Part shown: positions 1-7,857 of the stretch, in pieces
Numbering within the stretch: position 1 is the stretch's first letter
How the letters are laid out: every line of letters starts with the position of its first letter
Assembly: GCA_905200945.1 (NCBI GenBank)
Contig: CAJKMG010000022.1
Span: forward strand, 1 to 35,665
Length of the DNA: 35,665 nucleotides
Direction of reading: 5' to 3'
DNA from: an uncultured Akkermansia sp.
GTDB lineage: Bacteria; Verrucomicrobiota; Verrucomicrobiia; Verrucomicrobiales; Akkermansiaceae
Translations under genes and position numbers: made by a program
The notes under the pieces: model-generated
The model's input: only the letters and a program-made list of their open reading frames with translations
What the model was told of the DNA's origin: nothing
Database searches by the model: none

Positions 1-2
1 TT

Positions 3-764
3 TTGCGTGTCGGTGCGTTCGTCATCGTCCACGCCAGCATGATGATGGTCGTCTTCACGCTGGCCGGTACGCCCAACAACATCGTGGTCGTCATTCTGGG
101 CAACGCCGGCAATATAGGATATTTGGCAGCCAAGGCATTTGCCTGTCAGGGAACTGTGGTTGCCATGCTTCATGAGGCCGGTGAAGAATCTTGCCATATC
201 GTTGATTGTCTTCCGGGCAGCAGCCACCTGGTCATGTCAGGCCGCCTGAACCATTCTTCCGATTTGGCTTCTTTTGCTGGTCTGGTACATACTCTTTATG
301 GACGTGTTGATTATTTGATTATTTGTGAAGATGCCTCAGTCGAGGTGCAGGGGCTGAGTTGTTCTTCCCGTGTCCGTCTGTCCGTTTTGCTGGAACATGC
401 CTTTGTTTCCGGGGCCATGATTGTGAATATGGTTTCCCGTTCTGGAAAAAAGGGAGTATGGGTGGAAGATATCGCGGATTTGGAAAATTGCCTGAACCGG
501 AGAGATGTCAGAATGAGCCAGATCGTAATTCACCGTTCGGTATTTCGGTATGTTTCCCAGTCTCGATTGGCTTCTTCCGCCTGTGCGGCTGCGTTGTTTT
601 TATGTGGGAACGAAGGTCGCCACATTCACCGGGAATATATCGTGGTCAATGGAAGGAAAGCTGCCTGGCGGCCCGGCAGGCGGCCGGAATCATTCCTGTC
701 CCTGTTTAATTCCTGCCTGGAGTTTTGCTCCATTTGTTCACGAATGGTATTTCAGGATGCCTGA
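3..764 (+). CDS. SDR-like protein lacking the catalytic Tyr (5' end uncertain)
   Basis: The frame is open from the window edge, so the true start may lie upstream; the first usable codon here is a TTG. A Rossmann-like beta strand and glycine turn (VVVILGNAGNIG) lies near residues 28-39. The C-terminal part ends in AALFLCGNEG...EYIVVNGRK, which matches the usual SDR ending (AALFLxSxxAxxITGxxxxVDGG). Known SDR enzymes use a Ser...YxxxK triad. The segment after IVNMVSRSG has no tyrosine in the expected place, so the protein is either inactive as an oxidoreductase or has another role. It ends 73 bases before dapA, which has its own predicted promoter, so an operon link is doubtful. Family membership is inferred from the two ends of the fold only. 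Confidence 0.6.
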   Translation: MRVGAFVIVHASMMMVVFTLAGTPNNIVVVILGNAGNIGYLAAKAFACQGTVVAMLHEAGEESCHIVDCLPGSSHLVMSGRLNHSSDLASFAGLVHTLYGRVDYLIICEDASVEVQGLSCSSRVRLSVLLEHAFVSGAMIVNMVSRSGKKGVWVEDIADLENCLNRRDVRMSQIVIHRSVFRYVSQSRLASSACAAALFLCGNEGRHIHREYIVVNGRKAAWRPGRRPESFLSLFNSCLEFCSICSRMVFQDA

Positions 765-792
765 CAGGCGTGCCATATTTCTGTATTCTGTC

Positions 793-821
793 GTGACAAA
801 AAGTGTCTGTTAAGATAGTAT
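793..821 (+). promoter_or_regulatory. Predicted sigma70-type promoter of dapA
   Basis: GTGACA at 793-798 (5 of 6 to TTGACA) is followed by a 17-base spacer and TAGTAT at 816-821 (4 of 6 to TATAAT). The dapA ATG follows at 838, with an AAGG at 832-835 as a weak ribosome binding site. This is inferred from consensus match only. Confidence 0.45.
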
Positions 822-837
822 ATTTCCAAGTAAGGTT

Positions 838-1719
838 ATGAAGTTTCAAGGTCTTTATACAGCAATTGTGACTCCGTTTGCCGGCAACCGGGTCGATGAA
901 GAGGCTTTTAGAATGCTTGTGGAAGCGCAGATAGCTGCCGGCGTGTCCGGCATTGTGGCTGTCGGTACCACGGGAGAATCCCCCACCTTGACTGTAAAAG
1001 AACACTTGAGGGTAATAGAATTGGCCGTGGAGAGCGCGGCTGGCCGTATTCAAGTTATTGCGGGAACGGGCGCTAATTCCACCGCAGAAGCTATTCATAT
1101 GACCCAGAAAGCGGAAAAGATGGGAGTAGACGGAACGCTCCAGGTGTGCCCCTATTACAATAAACCTTCTCAGGATGGAGTCTATGCCCATTTCAAGGCT
1201 ATTGCGGACGCTACCCGTCTGCCGATTATGCTGTACAGCATTCCTGGCCGTTGCGGTATTGAAATCAGTGTGGAAACAATCAGCCGTCTGGCGAAGGATT
1301 GCCCACATATTGTTTGTGTGAAAGAGGCTGGCGGCAATGTGGACCGCGTCAACCAGCTGATGCAGGTGGTGCCGGAAAATTTCACCGTTCTGTGCGGCGA
1401 TGACGGCCTGACGGTGCCTTTTATGGTCTGTGGCGCCAGCGGATTGGTTTCCGTAACATCCAATCTGGTTCCGGGTATTATGAATTCCATTGTCAAAGCT
1501 GGCCTGAATCAGGATATGGGGGAAATGCTTTCCCTCCAGAAGACGTTTTATCCGTTGATGAAAGGGTTAATGACTCTGGATTCCAATCCTGTTCCGATCA
1601 AGGCCGCCCTGGCGATGAGAGGAGATATACAGCCCGGTATACGTCTTCCTCTGGTTCCATTGCCGAAAGAGAAGGAAGCTCAGCTTTCCGCTCTTCTGCA
1701 ACGTTTCAACATTCTTTAA
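838..1719 (+). CDS. dapA: 4-hydroxy-tetrahydrodipicolinate synthase
   Basis: Condenses pyruvate with aspartate semialdehyde at the entry to the diaminopimelate/lysine pathway; cytosolic. The 293-residue length is normal for this TIM-barrel aldolase. Visible signatures are GTTGESPT at residues 43-50 (two active-site threonines), YYNKPSQDG near 106-114, the proton-relay tyrosine at 133 in LYSIPGR, and the Schiff-base lysine at 162 in VCVKEAGGN. The ATG at 838 has AAGG a few bases upstream. The gene is 12 bases ahead of dapB, so the two consecutive pathway steps are very probably co-transcribed. Confidence 0.97.
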   Translation: MKFQGLYTAIVTPFAGNRVDEEAFRMLVEAQIAAGVSGIVAVGTTGESPTLTVKEHLRVIELAVESAAGRIQVIAGTGANSTAEAIHMTQKAEKMGVDGTLQVCPYYNKPSQDGVYAHFKAIADATRLPIMLYSIPGRCGIEISVETISRLAKDCPHIVCVKEAGGNVDRVNQLMQVVPENFTVLCGDDGLTVPFMVCGASGLVSVTSNLVPGIMNSIVKAGLNQDMGEMLSLQKTFYPLMKGLMTLDSNPVPIKAALAMRGDIQPGIRLPLVPLPKEKEAQLSALLQRFNIL

Positions 1720-1731
1720 CATTTTAGTGAT

Positions 1732-2472
1732 ATGATTTCCATTCTTGTTACAGGCATTTCGGGGCGCATGGGTCAGGCTGTCCAAGAGGCGGTGACGCTG
1801 AATCCGGATACTTGTGTGGGGGCTACTCATGATCAGGGGCAGGAGCTTTATCCGGCCCTCGCCAAATGCGACGTAGCCATTGATTTTTCCCATCATGCTT
1901 TTACCAGCACTTTGCTGGCGGAAGCTGTGGCCAATAACAAGCCTCTGGTAATAGGCACTACAGGACATACGGATCTGGAACGCCAGGAGATCGTGGATGC
2001 CGCCGCATCCATTCCGATTGTGTTTGCTTCCAATTATTCCGTGGGGGTGAACGCCCTGTTCTGGCTGACGCGCAAGGCAGCCCAGATTCTGGGAGGCAGT
2101 TGCGATATTGAGGTGATGGAGATGCATCACCGTCATAAAATTGACGCCCCTTCCGGCACTGCCCGGACACTGGCGGAAATCCTGTCCGGTGCTATTGACA
2201 GGAATTATGAAGATAGTGTGGTTTTTGGCCGTGAGGGGCTGGTAGGACCCCGACCTGCCAAGGAAATAGGGATGCATTCCCTGCGGGGAGGAGATGTGGT
2301 GGGAGACCATACCGTGATATTTGCTTCTGATGGCGAACGGTTGGAACTTACCCATAAGGCGTCCAGCCGTATGACATTTGCCTCCGGAGCGGTCCGTGCG
2401 GCTCTCTGGCTCCAGGGACGGGAGCCGGGCCTGTATACCATGGAAGATGTTCTGGGTCTGTCCCAATTATAA
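1732..2472 (+). CDS. dapB: 4-hydroxy-tetrahydrodipicolinate reductase
   Basis: NAD(P)H-dependent reductase acting on the DapA product. The 246 residues begin with the dinucleotide-binding GxxGxxG (VTGISGRMG, residues 6-14). The active-site motif HHRHKIDAPSGTA spans about 132-144, with the catalytic histidines at 132-133 and lysine at 136. No clear Shine-Dalgarno precedes the ATG, but the 12-base gap from dapA suggests coupled expression. The gene is followed at once by a terminator-like hairpin, which probably ends the dapAB transcript. Confidence 0.97.
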   Translation: MISILVTGISGRMGQAVQEAVTLNPDTCVGATHDQGQELYPALAKCDVAIDFSHHAFTSTLLAEAVANNKPLVIGTTGHTDLERQEIVDAAASIPIVFASNYSVGVNALFWLTRKAAQILGGSCDIEVMEMHHRHKIDAPSGTARTLAEILSGAIDRNYEDSVVFGREGLVGPRPAKEIGMHSLRGGDVVGDHTVIFASDGERLELTHKASSRMTFASGAVRAALWLQGREPGLYTMEDVLGLSQL

Positions 2473-2481
2473 TTTTTTGGT

Positions 2482-2524
2482 ATCGTGGCCGTTCTCCTTT
2501 TTTGGAGCGGCTACGATGTTTTTT
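2482..2524 (+). terminator. Rho-independent terminator-like hairpin between dapB and folK
   Basis: Arms 2482-2497 and 2504-2517 pair with one G-U and a two-base bulge around a T-rich loop, and six T residues follow at 2519-2524. It begins 10 bases after the dapB stop and ends only 4 bases before the folK ATG, so it occupies the whole folK leader. Confidence 0.7.
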
Positions 2525-2528
2525 ACTG

Positions 2529-3038
2529 ATGAAGAGAGCAGGCATTGCACTGGGGTCCAATCTTGGGGATAAAAACAGCCTGATGGTTCAGGCCAGGGAT
2601 CATTTGTTGCAGATGAGCCTGTCTGATGACCCTTTTCTGCAATCCTCCCTGTATGCCACCAGTCCTCAGGGGTGTCCGCACGGCGCGGATGATTATTTGA
2701 ATGCCGTGGTAGAATTTACCTGGCCCGGTACGGTGGAGGATTTGCTTGTGCATTGCCAGGGTATAGAACGAGCCTTGGGTCGCATTCGTTCAGGGATTCG
2801 CTGTGAACCCCGTACGGCGGATGTGGATATCATCTATGTGGGCGATATGGTGGTCGATGATCCTCCGCGTCTGATTCTCCCCCATCCCAGAGCTCATTTG
2901 AGGAAATTTGTTTTAAAACCTCTTTCCGATATCAGGCCGGAGCTTATTCTGCCACGCCAGCGTAAAACGGTTGTCTGCCTGTTGGCAGAGTTAGATACGG
3001 ATGAGGCTGATCCGCTTCTGGTATCGGAATGCTGGTAA
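2529..3038 (+). CDS. folK: 2-amino-4-hydroxy-6-hydroxymethyldihydropteridine diphosphokinase (HPPK)
   Basis: Transfers pyrophosphate from ATP to 6-hydroxymethyl-dihydropterin in folate synthesis. I chose the ATG at 2529 (169 aa) because the product then starts MKRAGIALGSNLGD, the normal HPPK N-terminus; a TTG at 2502 would sit inside the upstream hairpin. The HPPK signature RIRSGIRCEPRTADVDII lies at about 85-102 and includes the two magnesium-binding aspartates (98 and 100). Length is typical of single-domain FolK. There is no room for a Shine-Dalgarno, because a hairpin and T-run end 4 bases before the start. panB follows after 21 bases. Confidence 0.93.
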   Translation: MKRAGIALGSNLGDKNSLMVQARDHLLQMSLSDDPFLQSSLYATSPQGCPHGADDYLNAVVEFTWPGTVEDLLVHCQGIERALGRIRSGIRCEPRTADVDIIYVGDMVVDDPPRLILPHPRAHLRKFVLKPLSDIRPELILPRQRKTVVCLLAELDTDEADPLLVSECW

Positions 3039-3059
3039 ATTGCATGTTTATTGAACGCC

Positions 3060-3848
3060 ATGAATCAATCTTTTGAGAAAGCGGAACGAATCCGTGCCTG
3101 CAAGAACAGGCGGCATGTGACTCTGGTTACAGCTTATGACTATCCTACAGGCCGCCTTTTGGATGAAGCCGGCGTAGATATTGTGCTGGTAGGGGATTCC
3201 TTAGGGATGGTGGTTTTGGGTTTTCCGGATACCACTCATGTGACGCTGGATCATATGCTTCATCATGTGGAAGCTACTGCGCGCGGAGTGAAGAACGCCC
3301 TGCTGGTGGGAGATATGCCCATACATTCTTATGATACGGAGGAACAGGCCGTGCAATCCGCAAAGAAATTGTTTTTGGCTGGAGCGGATGCTGTCAAGCT
3401 GGAAGGGGGGGCAGCCCAGGCAGGAAATATCCGTGCTATTGTGGATGCCGGTATTCCCGTAGTGGGTCATATCGGCCTCTTACCGCAGAAAGTGCTGGAG
3501 GAGGGAGGATATAAGATTAAAGGGAAATCCTCCGCGGAGGAGGAAGCCCTGGTAAGGGATGTGGAGGCTGTGGCAGAGGCGGGGGCTTGTGCTGTGGTTG
3601 TGGAGGGCGTAACGCCTCATGCTGCCCGACAAGTTACCGTACATTCTTCCATTCCCACATTGGGTATTGGTTCCGGCTCCCATACATGTGATGGCGATGT
3701 TGTGGTGATTCATGATCTGGTGGGCGCATTTCCGTGGTTTGTTCCGGCTTTCGCCAAACCCCGTGCGGACGTAGCCGGGAGCATGACTGCCGCCGTCAAG
3801 GAGTGGATGGAAGATTGCTATACGGAACCCGGTTCCATCAGCTCATAA
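3060..3848 (+). CDS. panB: 3-methyl-2-oxobutanoate hydroxymethyltransferase
   Basis: Adds a hydroxymethyl group from methylene-tetrahydrofolate to alpha-ketoisovalerate, the first committed step to pantothenate and CoA. Family motifs appear in order: TAYDYPTGRLLDEAGVDI near the N-terminus, LVGDSLGM (metal-binding Asp), GDMPIHSY, AVKLEGG, GIPVVGHIGLLPQ and the catalytic Glu in VVVEGVTP. I prefer the ATG at 3060 (262 aa) to the in-frame TTG at 3051. It sits between folK and the TIM-barrel gene with 13-21 base gaps, which suggests a folK-panB-3862 unit; the pairing with folK fits its folate-derived C1 donor. Confidence 0.96.
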   Translation: MNQSFEKAERIRACKNRRHVTLVTAYDYPTGRLLDEAGVDIVLVGDSLGMVVLGFPDTTHVTLDHMLHHVEATARGVKNALLVGDMPIHSYDTEEQAVQSAKKLFLAGADAVKLEGGAAQAGNIRAIVDAGIPVVGHIGLLPQKVLEEGGYKIKGKSSAEEEALVRDVEAVAEAGACAVVVEGVTPHAARQVTVHSSIPTLGIGSGSHTCDGDVVVIHDLVGAFPWFVPAFAKPRADVAGSMTAAVKEWMEDCYTEPGSISS

Positions 3849-3861
3849 TAATTGATTTTTT

Positions 3862-4797
3862 ATGCTGGTATTTTCTACGTGCTGGAATTCCCACCGTCAT
3901 CAGGACGGGGAAGAAATGATTGATGAAATTCTTTCTTTGGGGTTTGACCATGTGGAACTTTCCCACGGCATCAAGTTATCCCTTCTGCCTGGTATCATGA
4001 GGGCAGTAAAAGCCGGAAAGGTGCAGGTGGCCGGAGTTCATAATTTTTTCCCCGCTCCGATTGACGAGGTGGGGGATTCTCCGGACAGCAGGCCTTTTAC
4101 GGCGGATTTGCTGCAGGTGCGTTCTAAGGCTGTTGAATTGACGAAGAAGTCTATCGAACAGGGCGCCGCACTGGGGTCTGGATATATTGTGTTGCATATG
4201 GGAACAGTGGAGCCCCTGGCAAAACGTTCGGATACGGCTCATTTGCAAAACCTGGCGCGTCAGGGAATGGTGGGAACGGAATCCTTTGCCGGCACCAAGG
4301 GCGAATTTGTACGCCGCCGCAACCGTTTGGCCCCCATCTATCTGGAACGGGCGCGTGAAGCTCTCCGGCAACTCCTTCCATTAGCCGGTCAGTTCGGCGT
4401 CAAGCTGGGCATTGAAGGTCGCAGCCATTATGAACAGGTGCCGAGTGAGGATGAAATGGATTTGTTGATGAAGGAGTTTGGAGAAAATCCCTTTATCGGC
4501 TACTGGCATGATTTCGGGCATATTCAGAGAAAGCATAATTTGCTGATATTAAATCATGAGCAATTTCTCTGCCGAATGTCTTCCCATTTGATTGGGGCGC
4601 ATGTGAACGATGTCAAATGGCCGGCGCGGGATCATCAGGTTCCCCTGTTGGGGGGAGTGGTTCCCTTTGAGCGCCTTCTTCCTTTTTTCCCGCATGGAGT
4701 TCCGCTTGTATGGGAACTCTCCAGCCGTGTCTCCTCAGAAGATATCCGTGCGGCGCGCAAATTGTGGATGGAAAAATTTCCGCAGACGCTGGCCTGA
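3862..4797 (+). CDS. Sugar phosphate isomerase/epimerase-like TIM-barrel protein
   Basis: A 311-residue protein of the xylose isomerase-like / AP endonuclease 2 superfamily. It starts with a barrel strand and CWNSHRHQDG, followed by GFDHVELSHG (the early substrate-facing strand of these barrels). Likely divalent-metal ligands lie in LGIEGRSHYEQ, YWHDFGH, GAHVNDVKW and PLVWELS. The substrate cannot be read from sequence. It starts 13 bases after panB and probably shares its transcript. Confidence 0.75.
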   Translation: MLVFSTCWNSHRHQDGEEMIDEILSLGFDHVELSHGIKLSLLPGIMRAVKAGKVQVAGVHNFFPAPIDEVGDSPDSRPFTADLLQVRSKAVELTKKSIEQGAALGSGYIVLHMGTVEPLAKRSDTAHLQNLARQGMVGTESFAGTKGEFVRRRNRLAPIYLERAREALRQLLPLAGQFGVKLGIEGRSHYEQVPSEDEMDLLMKEFGENPFIGYWHDFGHIQRKHNLLILNHEQFLCRMSSHLIGAHVNDVKWPARDHQVPLLGGVVPFERLLPFFPHGVPLVWELSSRVSSEDIRAARKLWMEKFPQTLA

Positions 4798-4844
4798 CTA
4801 TCTTGTGATTGTAAATCCGGTTCCGTGGGTATAGAGTCGGTACG

Positions 4845-5714
4845 ATGATAGATAAGACGACATCCCGCGTCATTATGGGGCTTTTGGGAACAGCCTGTGT
4901 CTTGATTACGGCATTTGCCTGGTACAAGACGAAATATGCCGCCGTTCCGGAGGCCGGGATGCACCATAATATTTATGACGAAGACATTCCGCGGTCTGCT
5001 CCGGTTCCTGTAGATTACCGGATGGTTTTGTTGACGCCCCAGGAGCTGGCAAAGGCGCCTCTGGCCGATGTGTTTACATCTCCCCTCGGAGATGAGAATG
5101 GAGCGTTTACCTATGTTGCCCAGGGTGTGGGGGATATGAATGCCGCCCGCAAGGGAAGGCATGCAGGACAGGATTTAAATGGAATAGGAGGAGAAAACAC
5201 GGATGAGGGATTGCCTGTGCGGGCCGCCGGGCGCGGATTGCTGATTTACGCAGGAGAACCTTCTCCGGATTGGGGCAATGTTGTCGTGCTGCTGCACCGT
5301 TTGCCGGACGGGCGTTTCGTGCAGAGTCTGTATGCCCATTTGAAAACCGTCAGCGATATTCCGCTGGGGACTCTGGTGGGCCGTGGAGAGCAAATCGGCT
5401 CAGTCGGAACGGCGCACGGCAACTATTTGGCTCATTTGCATTTTGAGATGATGGAGTCCATTGCCCATGAGGCGGGAATGCCGGGCTATGGTAAGACAAC
5501 GTTTAACCGAATCAATCCGGATGAGGTGCTGAAGCAATATGCTCCCGACCCGGAAATGATGATGCCTGATCCCATTATTGCCTTGAAACAGGTTCAGATG
5601 GCGGCGGGGTGGGAAAAACTGCTGGAGAATCTGTATAAGGATAACAGCATGGAAGCTTTGGATAAAATCCTCCCAGGCAGTCAGCCGCCCACGGAAGAAG
5701 AGGAAAAGCACTGA
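4845..5714 (+). CDS. M23-family (LytM-type) zinc metallopeptidase, membrane-anchored
   Basis: A hydrophobic segment at residues 8-26 looks like an uncleaved signal anchor, placing the rest in the periplasm. The M23 ligands are complete: H106 and D110 in RHAGQDLNG, H165 in YAHL, and H197/H199 in AHLHFE. It is therefore predicted to be an active peptidoglycan endopeptidase that cuts peptide cross-links. No LysM or coiled coil is visible. A C-terminal extension of about 85 residues after the catalytic core ends in a Glu-rich tail. The gene is convergent with 5730-6575; their stops are only 15 bases apart. Confidence 0.88.
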   Translation: MIDKTTSRVIMGLLGTACVLITAFAWYKTKYAAVPEAGMHHNIYDEDIPRSAPVPVDYRMVLLTPQELAKAPLADVFTSPLGDENGAFTYVAQGVGDMNAARKGRHAGQDLNGIGGENTDEGLPVRAAGRGLLIYAGEPSPDWGNVVVLLHRLPDGRFVQSLYAHLKTVSDIPLGTLVGRGEQIGSVGTAHGNYLAHLHFEMMESIAHEAGMPGYGKTTFNRINPDEVLKQYAPDPEMMMPDPIIALKQVQMAAGWEKLLENLYKDNSMEALDKILPGSQPPTEEEEKH

Positions 5715-5729
5715 TTACGGTTTTTCCGG

Positions 5730-6575
5730 TTAGGAATGTGGGTTTTGATTTTTGGAGACCAGCTCTTCCTGTTTTCTGGTGATTTGCAGGACACAGACCA
5801 GCCACAGGATGCTGGCTGCCGTCATCAGTGCGCCGGTGAGCAGAAAGGCCGTCACGTAATGTTCCGCCCCGAAAGGGAAAAGGGTGCACAGAGTTAGAGC
5901 TGTAGTCACCAGAAGATATAATCGCAGGGAACGGGAGGGTGTTTGCAGCATCCATTCTGCCGGGTTTTTGGATGCTTTATATATTTCCTGAAGAACCAGG
6001 GCATTGAGCACCATGCCGACTACCGGCATACAGCTTAGAAGAACGCTAAGGAATGGAGTGAACCGAATTCCCTGAACTTGAAATTCCTGAATATTGGCAG
6101 ATGCCCGGTACAGCCAGATCAGCTGGATAAGCAGGGATGGAATGAACAGGATGCTGAGGAGGAAGACCAATGGCGCCGCAAAAGATGGCAGGTGAACCAT
6201 ATTCTGCTGAATGAGTGTCTGCATTTCTTCATAATTGACGACATTGTTGGAAAAAACAATCCAGCTGCTCCAGAGCATGAAAGGCAGCAATACGAGACAT
6301 GCCAAAATGGATAATTTGGCTAGCCCGTTTAGAGGATAACGTAAACGGTACTGCTGCTCCTCTGGCTGATTTTTGTTCTTTTGATCCTGTGTTTCCTCCA
6401 CTACGGGTGACATTGGCGGAAGAACTTGGGCTATGGGCTGCCATGTTTCCATGCCCTGTTTCCAGGTAAGCGTTTTTGAGTCGATCACACCCTGTCCCAG
6501 AAATTCACGGACTTCGTATTCGGAGTAGGCTCTCGGCTGGGAATCGCCGGGAAGTTTCAGGAAGTATTCACTCAT
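5730..6575 (-). CDS. GYF_2 domain membrane protein with DUF4328-like segment
   Basis: The start at 6575 gives MSEYFLKLPG, which opens a GYF_2 domain (residues about 1-52, with GQGVIDSKTLTWKQGMETW as the conserved turn). An in-frame ATG at 6647 would add 24 unlike residues. A Gln/Glu/Pro linker leads to four or so hydrophobic segments; WLYRASANIQ...RFTPFLSVLLSCMPVVGMVLNALVLQEIYKAS resembles DUF4328 (WLYRAxxN...PIxNLxxPxxxMxElwKAS). Length is 281 aa. Function is unknown; GYF_2 domains are thought to bind proline-rich peptides or act in regulation at membranes. Confidence 0.78.
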   Translation of the reverse strand: MSEYFLKLPGDSQPRAYSEYEVREFLGQGVIDSKTLTWKQGMETWQPIAQVLPPMSPVVEETQDQKNKNQPEEQQYRLRYPLNGLAKLSILACLVLLPFMLWSSWIVFSNNVVNYEEMQTLIQQNMVHLPSFAAPLVFLLSILFIPSLLIQLIWLYRASANIQEFQVQGIRFTPFLSVLLSCMPVVGMVLNALVLQEIYKASKNPAEWMLQTPSRSLRLYLLVTTALTLCTLFPFGAEHYVTAFLLTGALMTAASILWLVCVLQITRKQEELVSKNQNPHS

Positions 6576-6766
6576 TTCCTGTATTTTAGAGAAAGAAATA
6601 TGCGCGGAGCAATGGGAATTTGACGGATGACTGATAAAGTATCCCAACAGGGGCTTTTTTTCAGATAGAAGAATCAGCAGCTAGTAGGTTTCTGACTGGC
6701 TTTTGCAGGGGTAGTGAATTTGCCGGAAAATAAAATAATCGTCCGGAAGTGGTTGTTAAAAAATAA

Positions 6767-6813
6767 TCGAAAGGGCAGAATTCGAACCAGTGGTCTCTTC
6801 GTCCCGAATGAAG
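6767..6813 (-). repeat. Decayed copy of the 3' half of tRNA-Pro(CGG), possible att remnant
   Basis: By eye, 37 of 47 positions match, without gaps, the 3' part of the intact tRNA-Pro at 8833-8879 (anticodon loop, variable region and T arm including TTCGAA). The D arm and CCA are absent, so it is not a functional tRNA. It lies in the same orientation as the intact tRNA, on the 3'-distal side, which is the geometry left by an element that integrated at a tRNA 3' end. Confidence 0.7.
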
Positions 6814-6988
6814 AAAATTTGAAATATAACTATTGATAATCAATGATTGTGTTTCTTGTGCCCTTTTCAAATCTTTTGTTTTCCACTTGGTTATCGTGCC
6901 GTTTTAACCTTTTCCTTCACGTTCCGAATGAGGGTTGGGTTACGTGTTAAACGTGTCGATGGGGAGCGAGACATTTTTCAAGGTGTTC

Positions 6989-7010
6989 ATGAACTGAATA
7001 TTCAGTTCAT
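6989..7010. repeat. Perfect 22-bp palindrome
   Basis: Each half is ATGAACTGAAT, so the whole reads the same on both strands. It lies about 30 bases upstream of the PA14 remnant ATG (7041) in an otherwise gene-free AT-rich stretch. It could be an operator for a dimeric regulator or a cruciform or transcript hairpin; no T-run follows it, so a terminator is unlikely. Confidence 0.6.
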
Positions 7011-7040
7011 TCAGTAGTAAACGACACGAAACATAACATT

Positions 7041-7344
7041 ATGGCTATATCAACAAAACCATTCCACCCGTTGGATGTGGAAAACAACCGCCGCTACAAG
7101 GTAACGAAGAAAGAGCCCCCCCAAGATTGGCTGGCACAAGACGGAAGAAACCGGGGTACATGACTGGGAAGGATATATCCGCGTTCCGGAAGATGGAACC
7201 TATAATTTCACGATTCGGATTGACGACAACGGCTATCTGGAAATCAATGGTGAAAAGGTAGCGGAACTGACTGGCTTACGCCAATGCACAACGTCTACTG
7301 GGATGCTACAATGTAGTGGATTATCCCACCATGACTACAGATGA
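7041..7344 (+). pseudogene. Frame-disrupted PA14-domain fragment
   Basis: The ATG at 7041 opens a frame that stops at 7161-7163 after 40 codons. If one base is removed from the seven-C run at 7116-7122, the reading continues as KIGWHKTEETGVHDWEGYIRVPEDGTY... and then FTIRIDDNGYLEINGEKVAEL. These carry the core strands of a PA14 carbohydrate/host-binding fold (GYIRVPEDGTY, DDNGYLEINGEKV). That second frame runs to a stop at 7342-7344 with no start of its own. The PA14 unit is cut short at about 50 residues, and a second frame change leads into the amidase ORF downstream. I read it as the broken N-terminal part of a former PA14-amidase protein. Confidence 0.65.
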
Positions 7345-7756
7345 TGTGTGGAACTATATTGGAGGATGGCTGAACGATAGCCACGTTTCGGGAGATGCCA
7401 ATTACATTAACAGTTGCGCCTTGCGTCTGAGCATTGCTCTTAGTAGTTATGGTATTGACCTTAATGGAGCTCCGGGAGTCAATAATATTGGGGCAAAAGG
7501 TAATTCCCTGGCGTCGGGGGGTAAAAAGCACGTTATCATCAGCGCAGCTCAAATGGCGGTTTATCTCCGTACCCTGCTGGGGACACCTGATTATCCGGAT
7601 GATGGAGAAAATGGGTACAACACTCCCCAGGCTGGAGATATTATCGTATTTGGCGATAGTCTGCATGTGGGAATGTGTCCGGGAAATAACATTGGCGTGG
7701 GCAGTTTTATTTCCGTCTCTGTGTGGCTGCTCCAAAGATCGACACTGGATGATTAA
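7316..7756 (+). CDS. Tae4-like cysteine peptidoglycan amidase domain protein
   Basis: This 146-codon frame (GTG start; ATG at 7331 also possible) resembles type VI amidase effector 4 and related NlpC/P60-like hydrolases. The catalytic Cys would be C34 in NSCALRLSIAL, which matches the Tae4 NxCAIRxS signature. The middle part has AAQMAVYLRTLLGTPD (Tae4: RVxxLxxYLxxxFGxPD), then PQAGDIIVFGDSLHVGMCPG with the likely catalytic His at 117, and a C-terminal VSVWLL strand. Such enzymes cut the gamma-D-Glu-DAP bond in peptidoglycan and act in the periplasm. There is no signal peptide in this frame. It was probably the C-terminal module of the PA14 protein upstream, so it may be a toxin tip, a recombined cassette or a dead remnant. 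The frame is open upstream to a TGA at 7268-7270. Confidence 0.6.
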   Translation: MDYPTMTTDDVWNYIGGWLNDSHVSGDANYINSCALRLSIALSSYGIDLNGAPGVNNIGAKGNSLASGGKKHVIISAAQMAVYLRTLLGTPDYPDDGENGYNTPQAGDIIVFGDSLHVGMCPGNNIGVGSFISVSVWLLQRSTLDD

Positions 7757-7780
7757 TAACTGATATTAAATAATATATTC

Positions 7781-7816
7781 ATAGGGTGGACATTTTTTTG
7801 TGTTCGCCCTATTTTT
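7781..7816 (+). terminator. Terminator-like hairpin after the amidase ORF
   Basis: Arms 7781-7791 and 7802-7812 pair over 11 bp with two G-U pairs; the loop contains seven T residues and a T-rich stretch follows. It lies 25 bases past the amidase stop and before the secreted protein gene, so the latter probably has its own promoter. Confidence 0.6.
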
Positions 7817-7857
7817 ATTGAATATAAACCAAAAAATCAGTATCATAACATATATAT

